Shown in pieces: positions 1-8,474 of a DNA stretch of 64,000 nucleotides (within the stretch, counting starts at the first letter, position 1; each line of letters starts with the position of its first letter). The notes beneath the pieces were generated by a model. That model made no database searches. It was not told the origin of the DNA and saw nothing but the letters and a program-made list of their open reading frames with translations. This stretch comes from RDXT01 sp033765305 (GTDB taxonomy: Bacteria > Bacteroidota > Bacteroidia > J057). The stretch covers positions 62,001-126,000 of the forward strand of contig JANRID010000058.1 of the NCBI GenBank assembly GCA_033765305.1, given 5' to 3'. The translations under genes and the position numbers were made by a program.

Positions 1-966
1 GCGCTGGCCGGCGCCGCGCTGCTCGCCGGGTTTATCGGGTCTTTTGGGCTGGTAACGTATTTTGAAGAAAAGCTGTACCAGGATCCGATTCTGCTCTCCC
101 GGCAGTCCCGCTATCAGCAGATTGTCCTTACCCGCTGGCACGACGATCTCCGCCTGTACCTCAACGGCAATCTGCAGTTTTCCTCCCGGGACGAATACCG
201 CTACCACGAGCCGCTGGTGCATATCCCGATGCCGCTTGCCGCTGCCCGGAGCCGGATTCTCGTGCTCGGCGGCGGAGATGGGCTGGCGGTACGGGAAATT
301 CTGAAATATTCCGGTGTGGATTCCGTGGACGTGGTGGACCTCGATCCGGAAATGACCCGCCTCGGATTCAGCCATCCCGCATTTATCCGGCTCAATGACA
401 GCGCGTTCCACGATCCGCGCGTGCGCATCGTCAACCAGGATGCGTATAAATACATTGAATCGGGCTCCAGCCTCTACGATGTGGCCATCATCGACCTGCC
501 CGATCCGGACGACACGAGCGTGGGCAAGCTCTATACGCAGGAGTTTTACCGCCTGCTGGCGCGGCGGCTGGCTGCCGGGGCGGCTGTAGTCACGCAGTCC
601 ACGTCGCCGTATTTCGCGCCGGATGCCTTCTGGTGCATTCACCATACCCTCCGGGCCGTATTTCCGGTCTGCTGGCCCTACGCTGCGTACATCCCCAGTT
701 TCGGGCATTGGGGCTTCAATGTCGCCCTGAACCTGCCGCCTGCTGCGCAGCCGTCGGACACGGCGCTGGCGCCGCCTGTGGAGACGATCCGGCAACGGCT
801 CTTCAATCCGCAGCAGCCGATGGCCTTGCGGTATCTGACTCCGGAGCAGGTCCAGGCCCTGTTTGTCTTCGACGGCGATATGCGCAGCCGCCCGGCGGAA
901 CTCAACCGGCTCGACAATCAGCAGCTCGTACGCTACTACGAAGCGAGCTGGAACCGCTGGCGATGA
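1..966 (+). CDS. Spermidine synthase-like aminopropyltransferase (5' end missing)
   Basis: The frame is open from the left edge, so this is the C-terminal 321 residues of a longer protein. The first visible residues (ALAGAALLAGFIGSFGLVTY) look like the end of a membrane segment, which fits the family of polyamine aminopropyltransferases with an N-terminal multi-pass membrane domain. A Rossmann methyltransferase-like fold follows: the nucleotide-binding motif LGGGDG lies near visible residue 90, an acidic VDLDPEM strand comes about 20 residues later, and the catalytic-type DLPDPDD segment near residue 160. The family moves an aminopropyl group from decarboxylated SAM to putrescine; the substrate here is inferred. 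It converges with the minus-strand EamA gene, whose stop lies 1 base away. An internal GTG at 217 could be mistaken for the start, but the homology begins upstream of it. Confidence 0.85.
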   Translation, partial: ALAGAALLAGFIGSFGLVTYFEEKLYQDPILLSRQSRYQQIVLTRWHDDLRLYLNGNLQFSSRDEYRYHEPLVHIPMPLAAARSRILVLGGGDGLAVREILKYSGVDSVDVVDLDPEMTRLGFSHPAFIRLNDSAFHDPRVRIVNQDAYKYIESGSSLYDVAIIDLPDPDDTSVGKLYTQEFYRLLARRLAAGAAVVTQSTSPYFAPDAFWCIHHTLRAVFPVCWPYAAYIPSFGHWGFNVALNLPPAAQPSDTALAPPVETIRQRLFNPQQPMALRYLTPEQVQALFVFDGDMRSRPAELNRLDNQQLVRYYEASWNRWR

Positions 967-967
967 A

Positions 968-1867
968 TCAGCGCGCCGCAGGCCTGCGGTTGGCGAAATA
1001 CACGCCGATCAGGATGATGAAAAATCCGATGAACTGCGAAATATGCAGCTGCTCGTGGTCCAGCAGGCCCCAGCCCAGCGCCACGACCGGGATCAGGTAG
1101 GTGACCGAGGCGGCAAACACCGGATGGTTGCTGCTGAGCAGGCGGTAAAACAGCAGCAGCGCAAAGGCAGTCCCGAAAGCGCTCAGCAGGGTGACGTACC
1201 CGAGCGAAGCCCAGCCCTGCGGATGCTGCGCGAGGACTTCGCCCACCCCCGAAAACAGCATCAGGTAGACCGAGTACGGGATGCCCACCAGGAGCAGGCC
1301 CATCCCCGAAATCAGCGCAGCCGGCCGGTCGTTGAGGTGGGTTTTGGTGATATTGGTGCTCAGGCCGTAGCCGACCGTCGCAATGACCACCAGCAGGGCA
1401 TAGCCGAACTGGCCTTCCAGGCTGATCGTTTCCGATCCGCCCAGCACCAGCAGCACGGCCCCGCCCAAGCCCAGCAATACCCCTGCAAGCTGATAGCGGC
1501 TCACCGGCAGGCGGAAAAACAGCACGCCCAGGATCACCACAAACAAGGGGCTGAGCGAATTGAGGATGCCCGCTGCGGCACTGTTGAGGCGGGTTTCGGC
1601 CAGCGGAAACAGAAAGGCAGGCAGCCCGTTTCCCAGAAAACCCACCAGTGCGAGATACTTCCAGTCGCTGCGGCGCAGCGCGCCGAGCTTCGGGATCACC
1701 AGCGGCAGCAGGATGAGCGACGCGATGACCATGCGCAGCGACGCGATCTGGATCGGCGTAAAGGCAACCAGCGCCCGCTTGATCAGAATGAAGGAGCTGC
1801 CCCAGATCAGGGCCAGAAACAGCAGAATCCCCCAGCTTCGGAGGGTGGCAGCAGATGAATGGGGCAT
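968..1867 (-). CDS. EamA/DMT-family permease
   Basis: This 299-residue integral membrane protein has about ten hydrophobic helices, arranged as the two five-helix EamA repeats typical of the drug/metabolite transporter superfamily. The opening helix contains LALIWGSSFILIKRAL, the usual EamA signature of repeat 1, and the protein ends just after the last helix with a short basic tail. The start ATG (1867-1865) overlaps the tadA stop as ATGA, so it is the last gene of the six-gene operon that begins at 6117. The open frame continues upstream of this ATG through tadA in another frame, but that extension has no membrane-protein character. The substrate is unknown; members export metabolites or amino acids. 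Confidence 0.88.
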   Translation of the reverse strand: MPHSSAATLRSWGILLFLALIWGSSFILIKRALVAFTPIQIASLRMVIASLILLPLVIPKLGALRRSDWKYLALVGFLGNGLPAFLFPLAETRLNSAAAGILNSLSPLFVVILGVLFFRLPVSRYQLAGVLLGLGGAVLLVLGGSETISLEGQFGYALLVVIATVGYGLSTNITKTHLNDRPAALISGMGLLLVGIPYSVYLMLFSGVGEVLAQHPQGWASLGYVTLLSAFGTAFALLLFYRLLSSNHPVFAASVTYLIPVVALGWGLLDHEQLHISQFIGFFIILIGVYFANRRPAAR

Positions 1868-2313
1868 CAGGAGCGGCGGCGTTGAAAGAAGGTTTGCATC
1901 AGGGCTGCGCAATCGTCGGCCAGCACGCCTGCGCGCACCTGCGTGCGCGGATGCAGGAGGCTGGGCTGGTGGCGGCTGTAGCCGGTTTTGGGCTCGGGCG
2001 CGCCGTACACGAGACGCCCCAGCTGCGCCCAGCGCAGCGCGCCGGCACACATCGGGCAGGGCTCGATGGTCACATAGAGCGTACAGTCGGTCAGCAGCCG
2101 GCTGGACAGGTAGCTGCAGGCGGCCGTGATGGCGAGGATTTCCGCATGCGCGGTCGGGTCCTGGAGCCGCTCCGTCTCGTTGCGGCCCTTGCCGATGATC
2201 CGGTTCTGGCTCACAATGACCGCACCGATCGGCGTCTCTTCCGCCTCGAATGCGGCTTCTGCCTGCCGCAGTGCCTGCTGCATGAAGTATTCGTCGGTGA
2301 ACATCGGAGCCAT
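1867..2313 (-). CDS. tadA: tRNA-specific adenosine deaminase TadA
   Basis: This 148-residue cytidine/deoxycytidylate deaminase-fold protein has the zinc motifs of TadA: HAE (H56, E58) and PCPMC (C86, C89). TadA converts adenosine 34 to inosine in the anticodon of tRNA-Arg(ACG), an essential wobble modification. Length and motif spacing are normal for the family. A second ATG at codon 4 is an equally good start. It lies 6 bases downstream of maf and overlaps the EamA gene by 1 base. Guanine or other nucleoside deaminases share the fold, but the TPIGAVIV and AHAE context favours TadA. Confidence 0.92.
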   Translation of the reverse strand: MAPMFTDEYFMQQALRQAEAAFEAEETPIGAVIVSQNRIIGKGRNETERLQDPTAHAEILAITAACSYLSSRLLTDCTLYVTIEPCPMCAGALRWAQLGRLVYGAPEPKTGYSRHQPSLLHPRTQVRAGVLADDCAALMQTFFQRRRS

Positions 2314-2319
2314 CTGCCG

Positions 2320-2895
2320 TCAGTCGATCTGCTTGAGCTCCTCGTACAGCCTGCTCAGCGGCAGGCCCATCACATTGTAGTAGTCGCCCTCGATCCGGGA
2401 AATGCCCACCATGCCGATCCATTCCTGAATGCCGTAGGCGCCGGCCTTGTCATACGGCTGGAAGGTCCGCACATAATGCAGGATCTCCTCCTCGCTCAGC
2501 TTGCGGAAATGCACGAGGGTTTCTTCGGCAAAGCTCTTGAATTTACCCTTGAAAAAAATGGTCACCCCGGTGTACACATAGTGCTGCTGCCCCGACAGGC
2601 TCCGCAGCATCCGGACGGCCTCGGCCTCGTCGGCGGGTTTGCCCATCGGCTTCTGGTCCAGCGAAACAATGGTATCCGCCGTAATGACGATGTGTGTGCG
2701 GGCCAGATCGTCGTAGGCCTTGGCCTTATGCTCTGCGATCAGCACGGCCACAGCCTTGGGATGAATATCATCGGGGAAAAATTCGTCCACCGGACGGACC
2801 TGCACCTCGAAACTGAGGCCGATTCCGCGCAGCAGCTCGCTGCGCCGGGGTGATTGGGAAGCGAGAATCAGGGGGGCTTTGAGTTTCATGGACAA
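2320..2895 (-). CDS. maf: Maf family nucleotide pyrophosphatase
   Basis: This 191-residue protein carries the Maf/YhdE signature near its N-terminus (LILASQSPRRSELL, residues 9-22), the catalytic-loop ADTIV motif, and the conserved KPADEAEA helix. Maf proteins hydrolyse dTTP/UTP or modified nucleotides to monophosphates, acting as house-cleaning enzymes, and some forms affect septum formation. The tail motif YDKAGAYGIQEW is typical of the dTTP/UTPase subgroup. Codon 3 is also ATG (start 2889) and aligns better with family starts. It lies 6 bases upstream of tadA in the operon. Confidence 0.92.
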   Translation of the reverse strand: MSMKLKAPLILASQSPRRSELLRGIGLSFEVQVRPVDEFFPDDIHPKAVAVLIAEHKAKAYDDLARTHIVITADTIVSLDQKPMGKPADEAEAVRMLRSLSGQQHYVYTGVTIFFKGKFKSFAEETLVHFRKLSEEEILHYVRTFQPYDKAGAYGIQEWIGMVGISRIEGDYYNVMGLPLSRLYEELKQID

Positions 2896-2904
2896 ACCGT
2901 GATG

Positions 2905-3540
2905 CTATTCGGGTGATGAGGGGGACGTGCCTGAAGGCCTGCCGGCATAATCCTGCGCAACGGCATCGAGTTCGGCGTAAAAGGCTTCGCCATATTTCCG
3001 GATAATGGCTTCCTTGAGAAACTCGTACACCCGCACCCCCAGCGAGGCGCCCAGCGCACAGGCGGGGGAGCAGATATGCCATTGGTTATAGGCCAGCAGC
3101 TCCAGCCCCCGGAAGTTTTCGATGCGGATCGGATACAGGTGGCAGGAGACCGGCTTCCGGAATGCAGTGGCACCGGCCTGGTGGGCGCGTTCGATGCCGC
3201 AGCTGGCAATGCCGCGCGCGTCGAATACTGCGTAGGCGCATTCACGGCCCTGCACCAGGGGGGTAGAATAGCCTCCGGTGATATCGCGTACCCAGGGGCC
3301 CTGCTCGTCCAGGGCTTCCAGCCCCCTGGCATTCAGAAAGGGACGTACCGCTTCCAGCTCTGCTTCCAGCACCGGCAGTTCCTCGCGCTCCAGCGGCGCG
3401 CCGATGTCGCCTTCCACACAGCAGGCGCCCTTGCACCGCTCAAGGTCGCAGACAAAACATGCCTCAAACAGCTCGGCGCTGACCAGCCGGCCGTCGATGT
3501 GCAGGAGCGGATGTGCGGAAGCGGGTCTGCGCCGGGCCAT
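2905..3540 (-). CDS. DUF3109 family cysteine-rich protein
   Basis: This 211-residue protein belongs to the DUF3109 family, which is widespread in Bacteroidota and has no settled function. The cysteines are arranged as in a metal or Fe-S cluster protein: CDLERCKGACC near residue 31, a CAY and CGIE pair, CHLYP, and CSPAC. This pattern resembles the YkgJ/Fe-S oxidoreductase group, so metal binding is likely but inferred. It lies 6 bases after the amidohydrolase and 9 bases before maf, in a conserved-looking operon. The C-terminal ten residues are low in complexity (GRPSGTSPSSPE). Confidence 0.85.
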   Translation of the reverse strand: MARRRPASAHPLLHIDGRLVSAELFEACFVCDLERCKGACCVEGDIGAPLEREELPVLEAELEAVRPFLNARGLEALDEQGPWVRDITGGYSTPLVQGRECAYAVFDARGIASCGIERAHQAGATAFRKPVSCHLYPIRIENFRGLELLAYNQWHICSPACALGASLGVRVYEFLKEAIIRKYGEAFYAELDAVAQDYAGRPSGTSPSSPE

Positions 3541-3546
3541 GAAGTG

Positions 3547-4704
3547 CTATTCGATCGGAATTACGCGGCTGGAGCCGGTCAGGACCGGCGGATCTCCCGC
3601 CAGATCCGTGATCAGGTTGACCCCCGGACGCGTTCCGGGCGCAAAGCTACCGAAATTATCCGACTGTCCCAGCGCCGCAGCACCATTGGCGGTAAGCCAG
3701 CGCAGCACCTCCTCCAGCAGCAAGCCGGGATCCGCCTGCATCAGCAGCCGGGCTTCCTCCCAGACGTCCAGCGAAGGTGCGCTGGCCAGGCTGTCTGTGC
3801 CCAGGCAGATGCGTCCGGGCAGCGACTGCCACAGCACCGGATCGGGCAGCTGGCCGTGCAGATACAGGTTGGAGCGCGGGCACAGGCAAAACCAGGACTG
3901 CGGACTGCGCGCCAGCAGCGCCGCCAGGCGCGCGGGGGTCATGCGGGTGTTGTGCACCCAGAGCACCGGCACCTCCGGCGGCAAGGCGCCGGACAGGTAC
4001 GCCGCCGGATCGCGGACGGGAAAGGGCTGCCACGGCAGCCGGAGCTGCGTAAACCAGTCTGCCAGCGGGCCGCTGCCGTCCGAAAACAGGATCTCTTCCT
4101 CGGCGGATTCCAGCAGGTGGATGGAAAGCCGCCGCAGGGGCAGCGCCGCAAACCCGGCCAGCAGGGCCGGCGATACCGAATACGGCGCGTGCAGGGTCAG
4201 GCAGGCCTCCAGCCCGGCAAAGGCATCCAGCAGTTCCTGCCCCCGTGCCAGTATATCCGGCGCGCGGCCTGCATCCAGGCCCAGCAGCTCGATAAACGAC
4301 ACCGTGTGCACGGCATCCGGGGCACGTTTGAGGCTGACCGTCAGGGGGCTGTTGCAAATGTCGCCTGCCAGGGCCGTGCCGCAGGCCCGCAGGCTGTGAA
4401 GCGCCGATTCCGCCGCCGTACGGATTTTTTCCTCATTGTCCTGCCCCCGGAGCTGCACCACCGCCCCGATGAATGCGGCCATGCCGCCTGCGCCCGGAAT
4501 ACGCCCTGCCAGGTGCGAAAGCTCGAGATGCGTATGGGCATTGACAAACCCGGGGCATAGCAGCCCATCCAGCGCCTCGGACTGCTCGCCGGGCTGCAGA
4601 GGCCTGCACGCCAGCACCTGGCCTGCGTCACCCAGCTCCAGCGCCCAGCCTTTCCGGAGCGAAGCGCCGGTGAACAGCCAGTCGGCAGTCAGGGTCCGGG
4701 ACAC
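3547..4704 (-). CDS. Metal-dependent amidohydrolase, possibly aminofutalosine deaminase
   Basis: This 385-residue amidohydrolase-superfamily protein of the deaminase/chlorohydrolase type has a complete metal site: H57 and H59 in NAHTHLE, H172 in LHAPYS, H196 in SIHLLES, H251 in WVHNTR, and D304 in LGTDSLAS. These residues fit a TIM-barrel purine-nucleoside or adenosine-derivative deaminase. The HAPYSVS and CPRSNLYL motifs are like those of enzymes that deaminate aminofutalosine in the futalosine menaquinone pathway; this is a suggestion only, as no other mqn gene is in view. The start codon is GTG, 3 bases after the TPR gene stop. The family also includes S-adenosylhomocysteine and guanine deaminases. 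Confidence 0.82.
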   Translation of the reverse strand: MSRTLTADWLFTGASLRKGWALELGDAGQVLACRPLQPGEQSEALDGLLCPGFVNAHTHLELSHLAGRIPGAGGMAAFIGAVVQLRGQDNEEKIRTAAESALHSLRACGTALAGDICNSPLTVSLKRAPDAVHTVSFIELLGLDAGRAPDILARGQELLDAFAGLEACLTLHAPYSVSPALLAGFAALPLRRLSIHLLESAEEEILFSDGSGPLADWFTQLRLPWQPFPVRDPAAYLSGALPPEVPVLWVHNTRMTPARLAALLARSPQSWFCLCPRSNLYLHGQLPDPVLWQSLPGRICLGTDSLASAPSLDVWEEARLLMQADPGLLLEEVLRWLTANGAAALGQSDNFGSFAPGTRPGVNLITDLAGDPPVLTGSSRVIPIE

Positions 4705-4707
4705 GCC

Positions 4708-6117
4708 TCAGGGCTTGTATTGGCGGATCAGGCTGCCTACGCCAGGGTCGAGCCGGAGCATCGGGCTGGTCTGAAAGAGCAGGGCATGTGCCTGGTAGTT
4801 GAGCAGCAGCGCATTTTCGAGGTACATATCGGCTTTCTCGCGCAGGCCGCCCTCATAGCAGTATGCTGCCGCCAGATAGTAGAGCTCTGCCTCCTTGGGG
4901 TTGTGCTTGATGCCCTCTTCGAGGTAGGCAACGGCACCATAGAGGTTGTCGTGCTCGTACAGCACCTCGGACCAGTCCTGCCAGACCGACAGCTCGTGCG
5001 GATCGATCTGGTATGCCCGCTCGAAATAGAGGTAGGCGCGGTTGAGATTGCCGAGCTTGTATTCGCAGATCGCCAGTGAAAGGCATACCTCCGCGTGTTC
5101 GTCGTCGAGGCGGTAGGCTTTTTTGTAGTAATGAATCGCCTCGATGAACTGCTCGCGCCGTTCGAGGCAGTATCCCAGCCCGATCCAGGCATCGATGAGA
5201 TCGGGATCGGCTTTCACGCACTTGTGATAGTAGCGGATGGCATCCCGGTAGTTTTCCACCATTTCATAGCACTCGGCTACGCGGTACATGGCATGCACAT
5301 CGCCGGGGAGGTGGATGAGCGATTCCAGGAATGCCTGCAGCGCTTCCTGCGGGCGGTTCTGCTCCATGCAAAGCTCGCCCTTCAGAAACCAGGCCGGGGC
5401 CAGATCGTCCTGAATGCACAGGGTATAGCCCAGCGCATCCTGGGCCAGTTCGAAGTTTCCCTGCTTGCGGTAGAGCTGCGCCAGGTTGTACCATACACCG
5501 GGAGTGTAGGGCGCGCGGTCCAGAAACTGCTCGTACAGGGCAAGGGCTTCGGGCTGGCGGTCTTCCGCTTCGAGGAAAAATCCCAGCTCGTAGAGCGCAT
5601 CCTCGAATGAGGGCTCTGCTTCGAGGGCTTGCCGGTAGTAGCGCTCGCAGTCCTGCGGGCGGTTGCAGATCTGGGCGATATTGCCGAGCTGAAGCAGTAC
5701 CTCATGGGGCATATCGCTGCGCGGGAGCAGTTTTTCGAGCAGGGCGATGGCTTCGTCGTACTGCTCCATGCGGGCAAGCAACTCCGACTTGAAGATCAGG
5801 TATTCGCCCAGCATCGGGCTCAGGTTCAGGGCAAGCTCGATCTGCTCCAGGGCGCGGTCGAAGCGGTTGAGCTCCAGCTCGATCCGGGCGAGTTTATGGT
5901 AGAGGTCGCTGGTAGCGGGATAATTGACGATCGCGGACTCCACGAGGTTCCGGGCGCGCTGCAGATCGTTGGTCTGCAGGTAGTAGTGAAAAATTTCGTC
6001 TACCTTGATCAGGTCGATCAGCGGGTGCGGATTCACCGATCGCATGTCCTCGAACTCGTTCGCACTGTTGCGGGCGCGGTTCTCGTCATGCTCACTGTAG
6101 CCGTATTCTTCAAGCAT
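4708..6117 (-). CDS. Tetratricopeptide-repeat protein
   Basis: This 469-residue soluble protein is composed almost wholly of TPR units from about residue 35 to the end. The recurring features are A-x-Y-x-L-x-x-x-L followed by helix breakers such as NP, DP and AP every 34 residues. There is no signal peptide; the N-terminus is acidic and charged. Proteins of this shape are scaffolds for protein interactions, and no enzyme domain is visible. It is the first gene of the operon running to 968 and is preceded by a TATGTTTG box at 6164-6171. Many Bacteroidota genomes carry a similar long TPR protein of unknown role. Confidence 0.85.
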   Translation of the reverse strand: MLEEYGYSEHDENRARNSANEFEDMRSVNPHPLIDLIKVDEIFHYYLQTNDLQRARNLVESAIVNYPATSDLYHKLARIELELNRFDRALEQIELALNLSPMLGEYLIFKSELLARMEQYDEAIALLEKLLPRSDMPHEVLLQLGNIAQICNRPQDCERYYRQALEAEPSFEDALYELGFFLEAEDRQPEALALYEQFLDRAPYTPGVWYNLAQLYRKQGNFELAQDALGYTLCIQDDLAPAWFLKGELCMEQNRPQEALQAFLESLIHLPGDVHAMYRVAECYEMVENYRDAIRYYHKCVKADPDLIDAWIGLGYCLERREQFIEAIHYYKKAYRLDDEHAEVCLSLAICEYKLGNLNRAYLYFERAYQIDPHELSVWQDWSEVLYEHDNLYGAVAYLEEGIKHNPKEAELYYLAAAYCYEGGLREKADMYLENALLLNYQAHALLFQTSPMLRLDPGVGSLIRQYKP

Positions 6118-6163
6118 AGGCGCGAGCCTCAGCGGGTCAGGGTTACCGTGGTCCTAGTATAAG

Positions 6164-6171
6164 CAAACATA
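6164..6171 (-). promoter_or_regulatory. Bacteroidota -7 box upstream of the TPR operon
   Basis: Read on the minus strand, TATGTTTG matches the Bacteroidota -7 consensus TAnnTTTG exactly. It lies 46 bases before the TPR start codon. No TTTG or TTG box is found at the expected distance of about 19 bases, so only half of the promoter is supported. Confidence 0.4.
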
Positions 6172-6199
6172 CGACTAATCCGGGGGATGGCGGTAATTT

Positions 6200-7120
6200 T
6201 CATGAACGTTTTCTTCGCATTGACACGGCAAATACGCCAGCCGACACCAGCAGCATGCACCAGACCTGGTACGCATAGAGCGGCTGGCGTTTCCAGAGCA
6301 CGGTCAGGAGTGCGGTGATGACCGGCTGCAGGTAGATGTAGATTCCAACGGCAGCGGATGAAATATGTTTGAGCGCCCAGCTGTTGAGGGCATACACGCC
6401 CAGGGTGGCGGCTCCGACCACAAAGAGGATGCCCAGCCATACGGAGCCTGGCAGACCGGTCCAGGGCACGGATACCAGCTGGGGCAGGCCCGCCGGGATA
6501 TTGATCAGCGCACCGAAGGCAAAGATCCACTTCAGGATGGTGAAGGGATGGTATCTTCCCGTCAGCGGCTTGACGATCACGAGGTATACCCCGTAGAGCG
6601 CGGCATTGAGCAGGATCATCAGGTCGCCGGCCAGGGTCTGGGAGCTGAAGGCGGTTTTCCGTCCGCCGAGGGCCAGGTACAGGGCACCGCCGAAGGCCAG
6701 CAGCAGCCCTGCCGCCTTGACCGGCGTGATCGCCTCGGTGCGCAGCAGCGCAGCCGTTACAAAGACAAACACCGGGCTGAGGGTCATGAGCACGGCGGCA
6801 TTGACGGCCAGGGTCTTGCTCAGGCCCCAGAGGAAGAACAGCTGGTTGAGCCCGGCGCCGGTAAGCGCGCACCAGAAGAGCAGCACATAATCCCCGCGCT
6901 CCCGGATGCGCTCGCGCACGAGCAGCCGTTCGGCGAGAAAAAAGCATGCGGCGCCCGCAAAGCTCCGGACAGCCGTCATGGCCAGCGGCGGCACTGCGGC
7001 AAAGACCTCCTGCGCTACGAAGTAGTTGACCCCGTACATCCAGGCCACCAGCATCAGGGCGCCATGCGCCGCAGGACGGGTGAAGGCGGCGGCTGCCGGC
7101 GTATCAGCGGCCGGCTTCAT
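6200..7120 (-). CDS. EamA/DMT-family permease
   Basis: This 306-residue membrane protein has about ten transmembrane helices in two EamA repeats. Repeat 1 ends in ALYLALGG, and repeat 2 contains the typical LKHISSAAVGIYIYLQPVITALL. The N-terminal 20 residues are alanine- and proline-rich and hydrophilic. It is only distantly similar to the EamA protein at 968-1867, so it is a separate subfamily and not a recent duplicate. Its start overlaps the last 17 bases of the tryptophan 2,3-dioxygenase gene, so the two are probably translated from one message. A link to transport of tryptophan or a kynurenine product is a guess from this overlap. Confidence 0.85.
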   Translation of the reverse strand: MKPAADTPAAAAFTRPAAHGALMLVAWMYGVNYFVAQEVFAAVPPLAMTAVRSFAGAACFFLAERLLVRERIRERGDYVLLFWCALTGAGLNQLFFLWGLSKTLAVNAAVLMTLSPVFVFVTAALLRTEAITPVKAAGLLLAFGGALYLALGGRKTAFSSQTLAGDLMILLNAALYGVYLVIVKPLTGRYHPFTILKWIFAFGALINIPAGLPQLVSVPWTGLPGSVWLGILFVVGAATLGVYALNSWALKHISSAAVGIYIYLQPVITALLTVLWKRQPLYAYQVWCMLLVSAGVFAVSMRRKRS

Positions 7121-8147
7121 CGTCCTGTACGGGTGCCGACCCCTGCATCCAGTGCCGGGCGATCTGGGCCTGAAATTGCTTTACCACAGCGGCCTTGCCC
7201 CAGTCGTCGAGTTCCTCCTGCGACCAGAGCGAGGGGAAAAAGACGACCCGCTGGAACCTGGGCGGCAGAAAACTGCGCCAGTTGGTGCCGCCCGTAGCTT
7301 CGATCGCCCCGCCTTCGATGGTTCTGAGGTGGCGCGAAGCCGCCGAAAGGTGGCTGAGCTTCCAGTATACATTGGCATGAAGGTCATATTCCCGCAGCAG
7401 GGCGATGATTCCCGCATGCTGCCGGATCTCGGGCCGCGCCTGCATGAACAGATAGTAGAGGTTGCGCGTCTCGAAACGGTGCAGGAGCTGGATCAGCTCC
7501 TCGTCATAGCGCTGCTCGAACGCGGTAAGGGTGATGGTTTTCTTGCCGGTCTCCAGGTCGATTCCGCCCTGCTTCCAGTAGAGATGCGGATAGAGCTCCT
7601 CGATGGAAAGCGAATCTTCCTCCGGCAGCCCGCCGCGCACCAGCTGCTCCAGGCTGCTGCTCATGATCTCGATCTCCCGGAACTGCACCGACTGGAAGCC
7701 GCTGGCAGGCAGCAGCGCCATGCGGAACTTCCGCAGCTCTTCGGTATCCATGCCGGAGAGCATGATGTCGAAGGAATTCGAGAGGTGGCGGAAGTAGTTG
7801 ACGCAGCGTCCGGTCCGGCGCAGCCAGGCCTCCGGGCGGAGGTATTCGCTTTCGTCCCCCCGGTCCTGGGTCAGGCTGTCGATCTCCAGCTTGATAAGCT
7901 TGAAGATCAGCTCCGTCATCTGGTGGTATACAATGAATACCACCTCGTCCTTGAAAGGCGTCCGGGGCTGCTGCAGGCCCAGCAGGCTGTCGAGGTGGAT
8001 GTACTCCCAGTAGGTCAGGCCGTTGGAGTAATAGAGGCCTTCCAGATATGAAAGCATATCCTGGCCCAGGCCGGCGTATTTTTCTTCGAGGAGGCTCAGC
8101 CGTTTGAGAATCTCCTGCATCTGGGTGGTCAGCGTCTGGTCCCGCAT
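7104..8147 (-). CDS. kynA: Tryptophan 2,3-dioxygenase family protein
   Basis: This 347-residue all-helical haem dioxygenase opens the indole ring of L-tryptophan to N-formylkynurenine, the first step of tryptophan breakdown. Family motifs seen are TYWEYIHLDSLLGLQ (45-59), FKDEVVFIVYHQMTEL (65-80, with the active-site histidine) and SGFQSVQFREIE (the substrate carboxylate region). The C-terminal part (EATGGTNWRSFLPP) is more divergent than in classic TDO, where the GTGGS loop sits, and this fits the bacterial long form. No other kyn gene (formamidase, hydrolase, monooxygenase) is in view. A TATCTTGC box lies 20 bases upstream at 8167-8174 but has no clear -33 partner. Confidence 0.85.
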   Translation of the reverse strand: MRDQTLTTQMQEILKRLSLLEEKYAGLGQDMLSYLEGLYYSNGLTYWEYIHLDSLLGLQQPRTPFKDEVVFIVYHQMTELIFKLIKLEIDSLTQDRGDESEYLRPEAWLRRTGRCVNYFRHLSNSFDIMLSGMDTEELRKFRMALLPASGFQSVQFREIEIMSSSLEQLVRGGLPEEDSLSIEELYPHLYWKQGGIDLETGKKTITLTAFEQRYDEELIQLLHRFETRNLYYLFMQARPEIRQHAGIIALLREYDLHANVYWKLSHLSAASRHLRTIEGGAIEATGGTNWRSFLPPRFQRVVFFPSLWSQEELDDWGKAAVVKQFQAQIARHWMQGSAPVQDDEAGR

Positions 8148-8474
8148 GGCGGTGAGAGGTAAGGGCGCAAGATACGAAGGGGATGGGAGTGTGGGGATTC
8201 AAATATACGGCTGGTTTCGGCGCAGCCGCTGCGAGGCGCGGCTTTTCCCGGATGCAGCGTCCTGAATAGCTGAAGTTTGTCTTCATTTTTTTTCTATGCC
8301 GGAATTCCCTGCTGCCTGTACGGCGGCACTGCGGCTCAGCAGCGGGCTGCTGCGGATCCCTCAAGCCGCCGCAGCCCGAAGTTCGGCACCTCGAACAAAT
8401 CAAACAGCAACTCGGCCCCGCCCGCTTCCAGCAAATCCTCGACTCTCTCAACTCCCCTGGATAAGGCGTCCCCC
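8148..8474. other. Intergenic stretch with a short coding-like remnant
   Basis: These 327 bases hold no complete gene. On the plus strand, the last 80 bases before the TAA at 8462-8464 read like a protein end (a helical, glutamine-rich segment EVRHLEQIKQQLGPARF, then QQILDSLNSPG) with normal codon use, but no start can be found. On the minus strand, the frame after the metallopeptidase stop also stays open for about 46 codons. One or the other may be a decayed gene next to the defence locus. The left part carries the upstream region of the dioxygenase. Confidence 0.3.

Noticed and set aside
968..2422. A 484-codon open frame reading into the EamA gene from inside maf and tadA
   Set aside because: Only the last 299 codons look like protein; the front part is an alternative frame of tadA and maf. 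The EamA gene starts at 1867.
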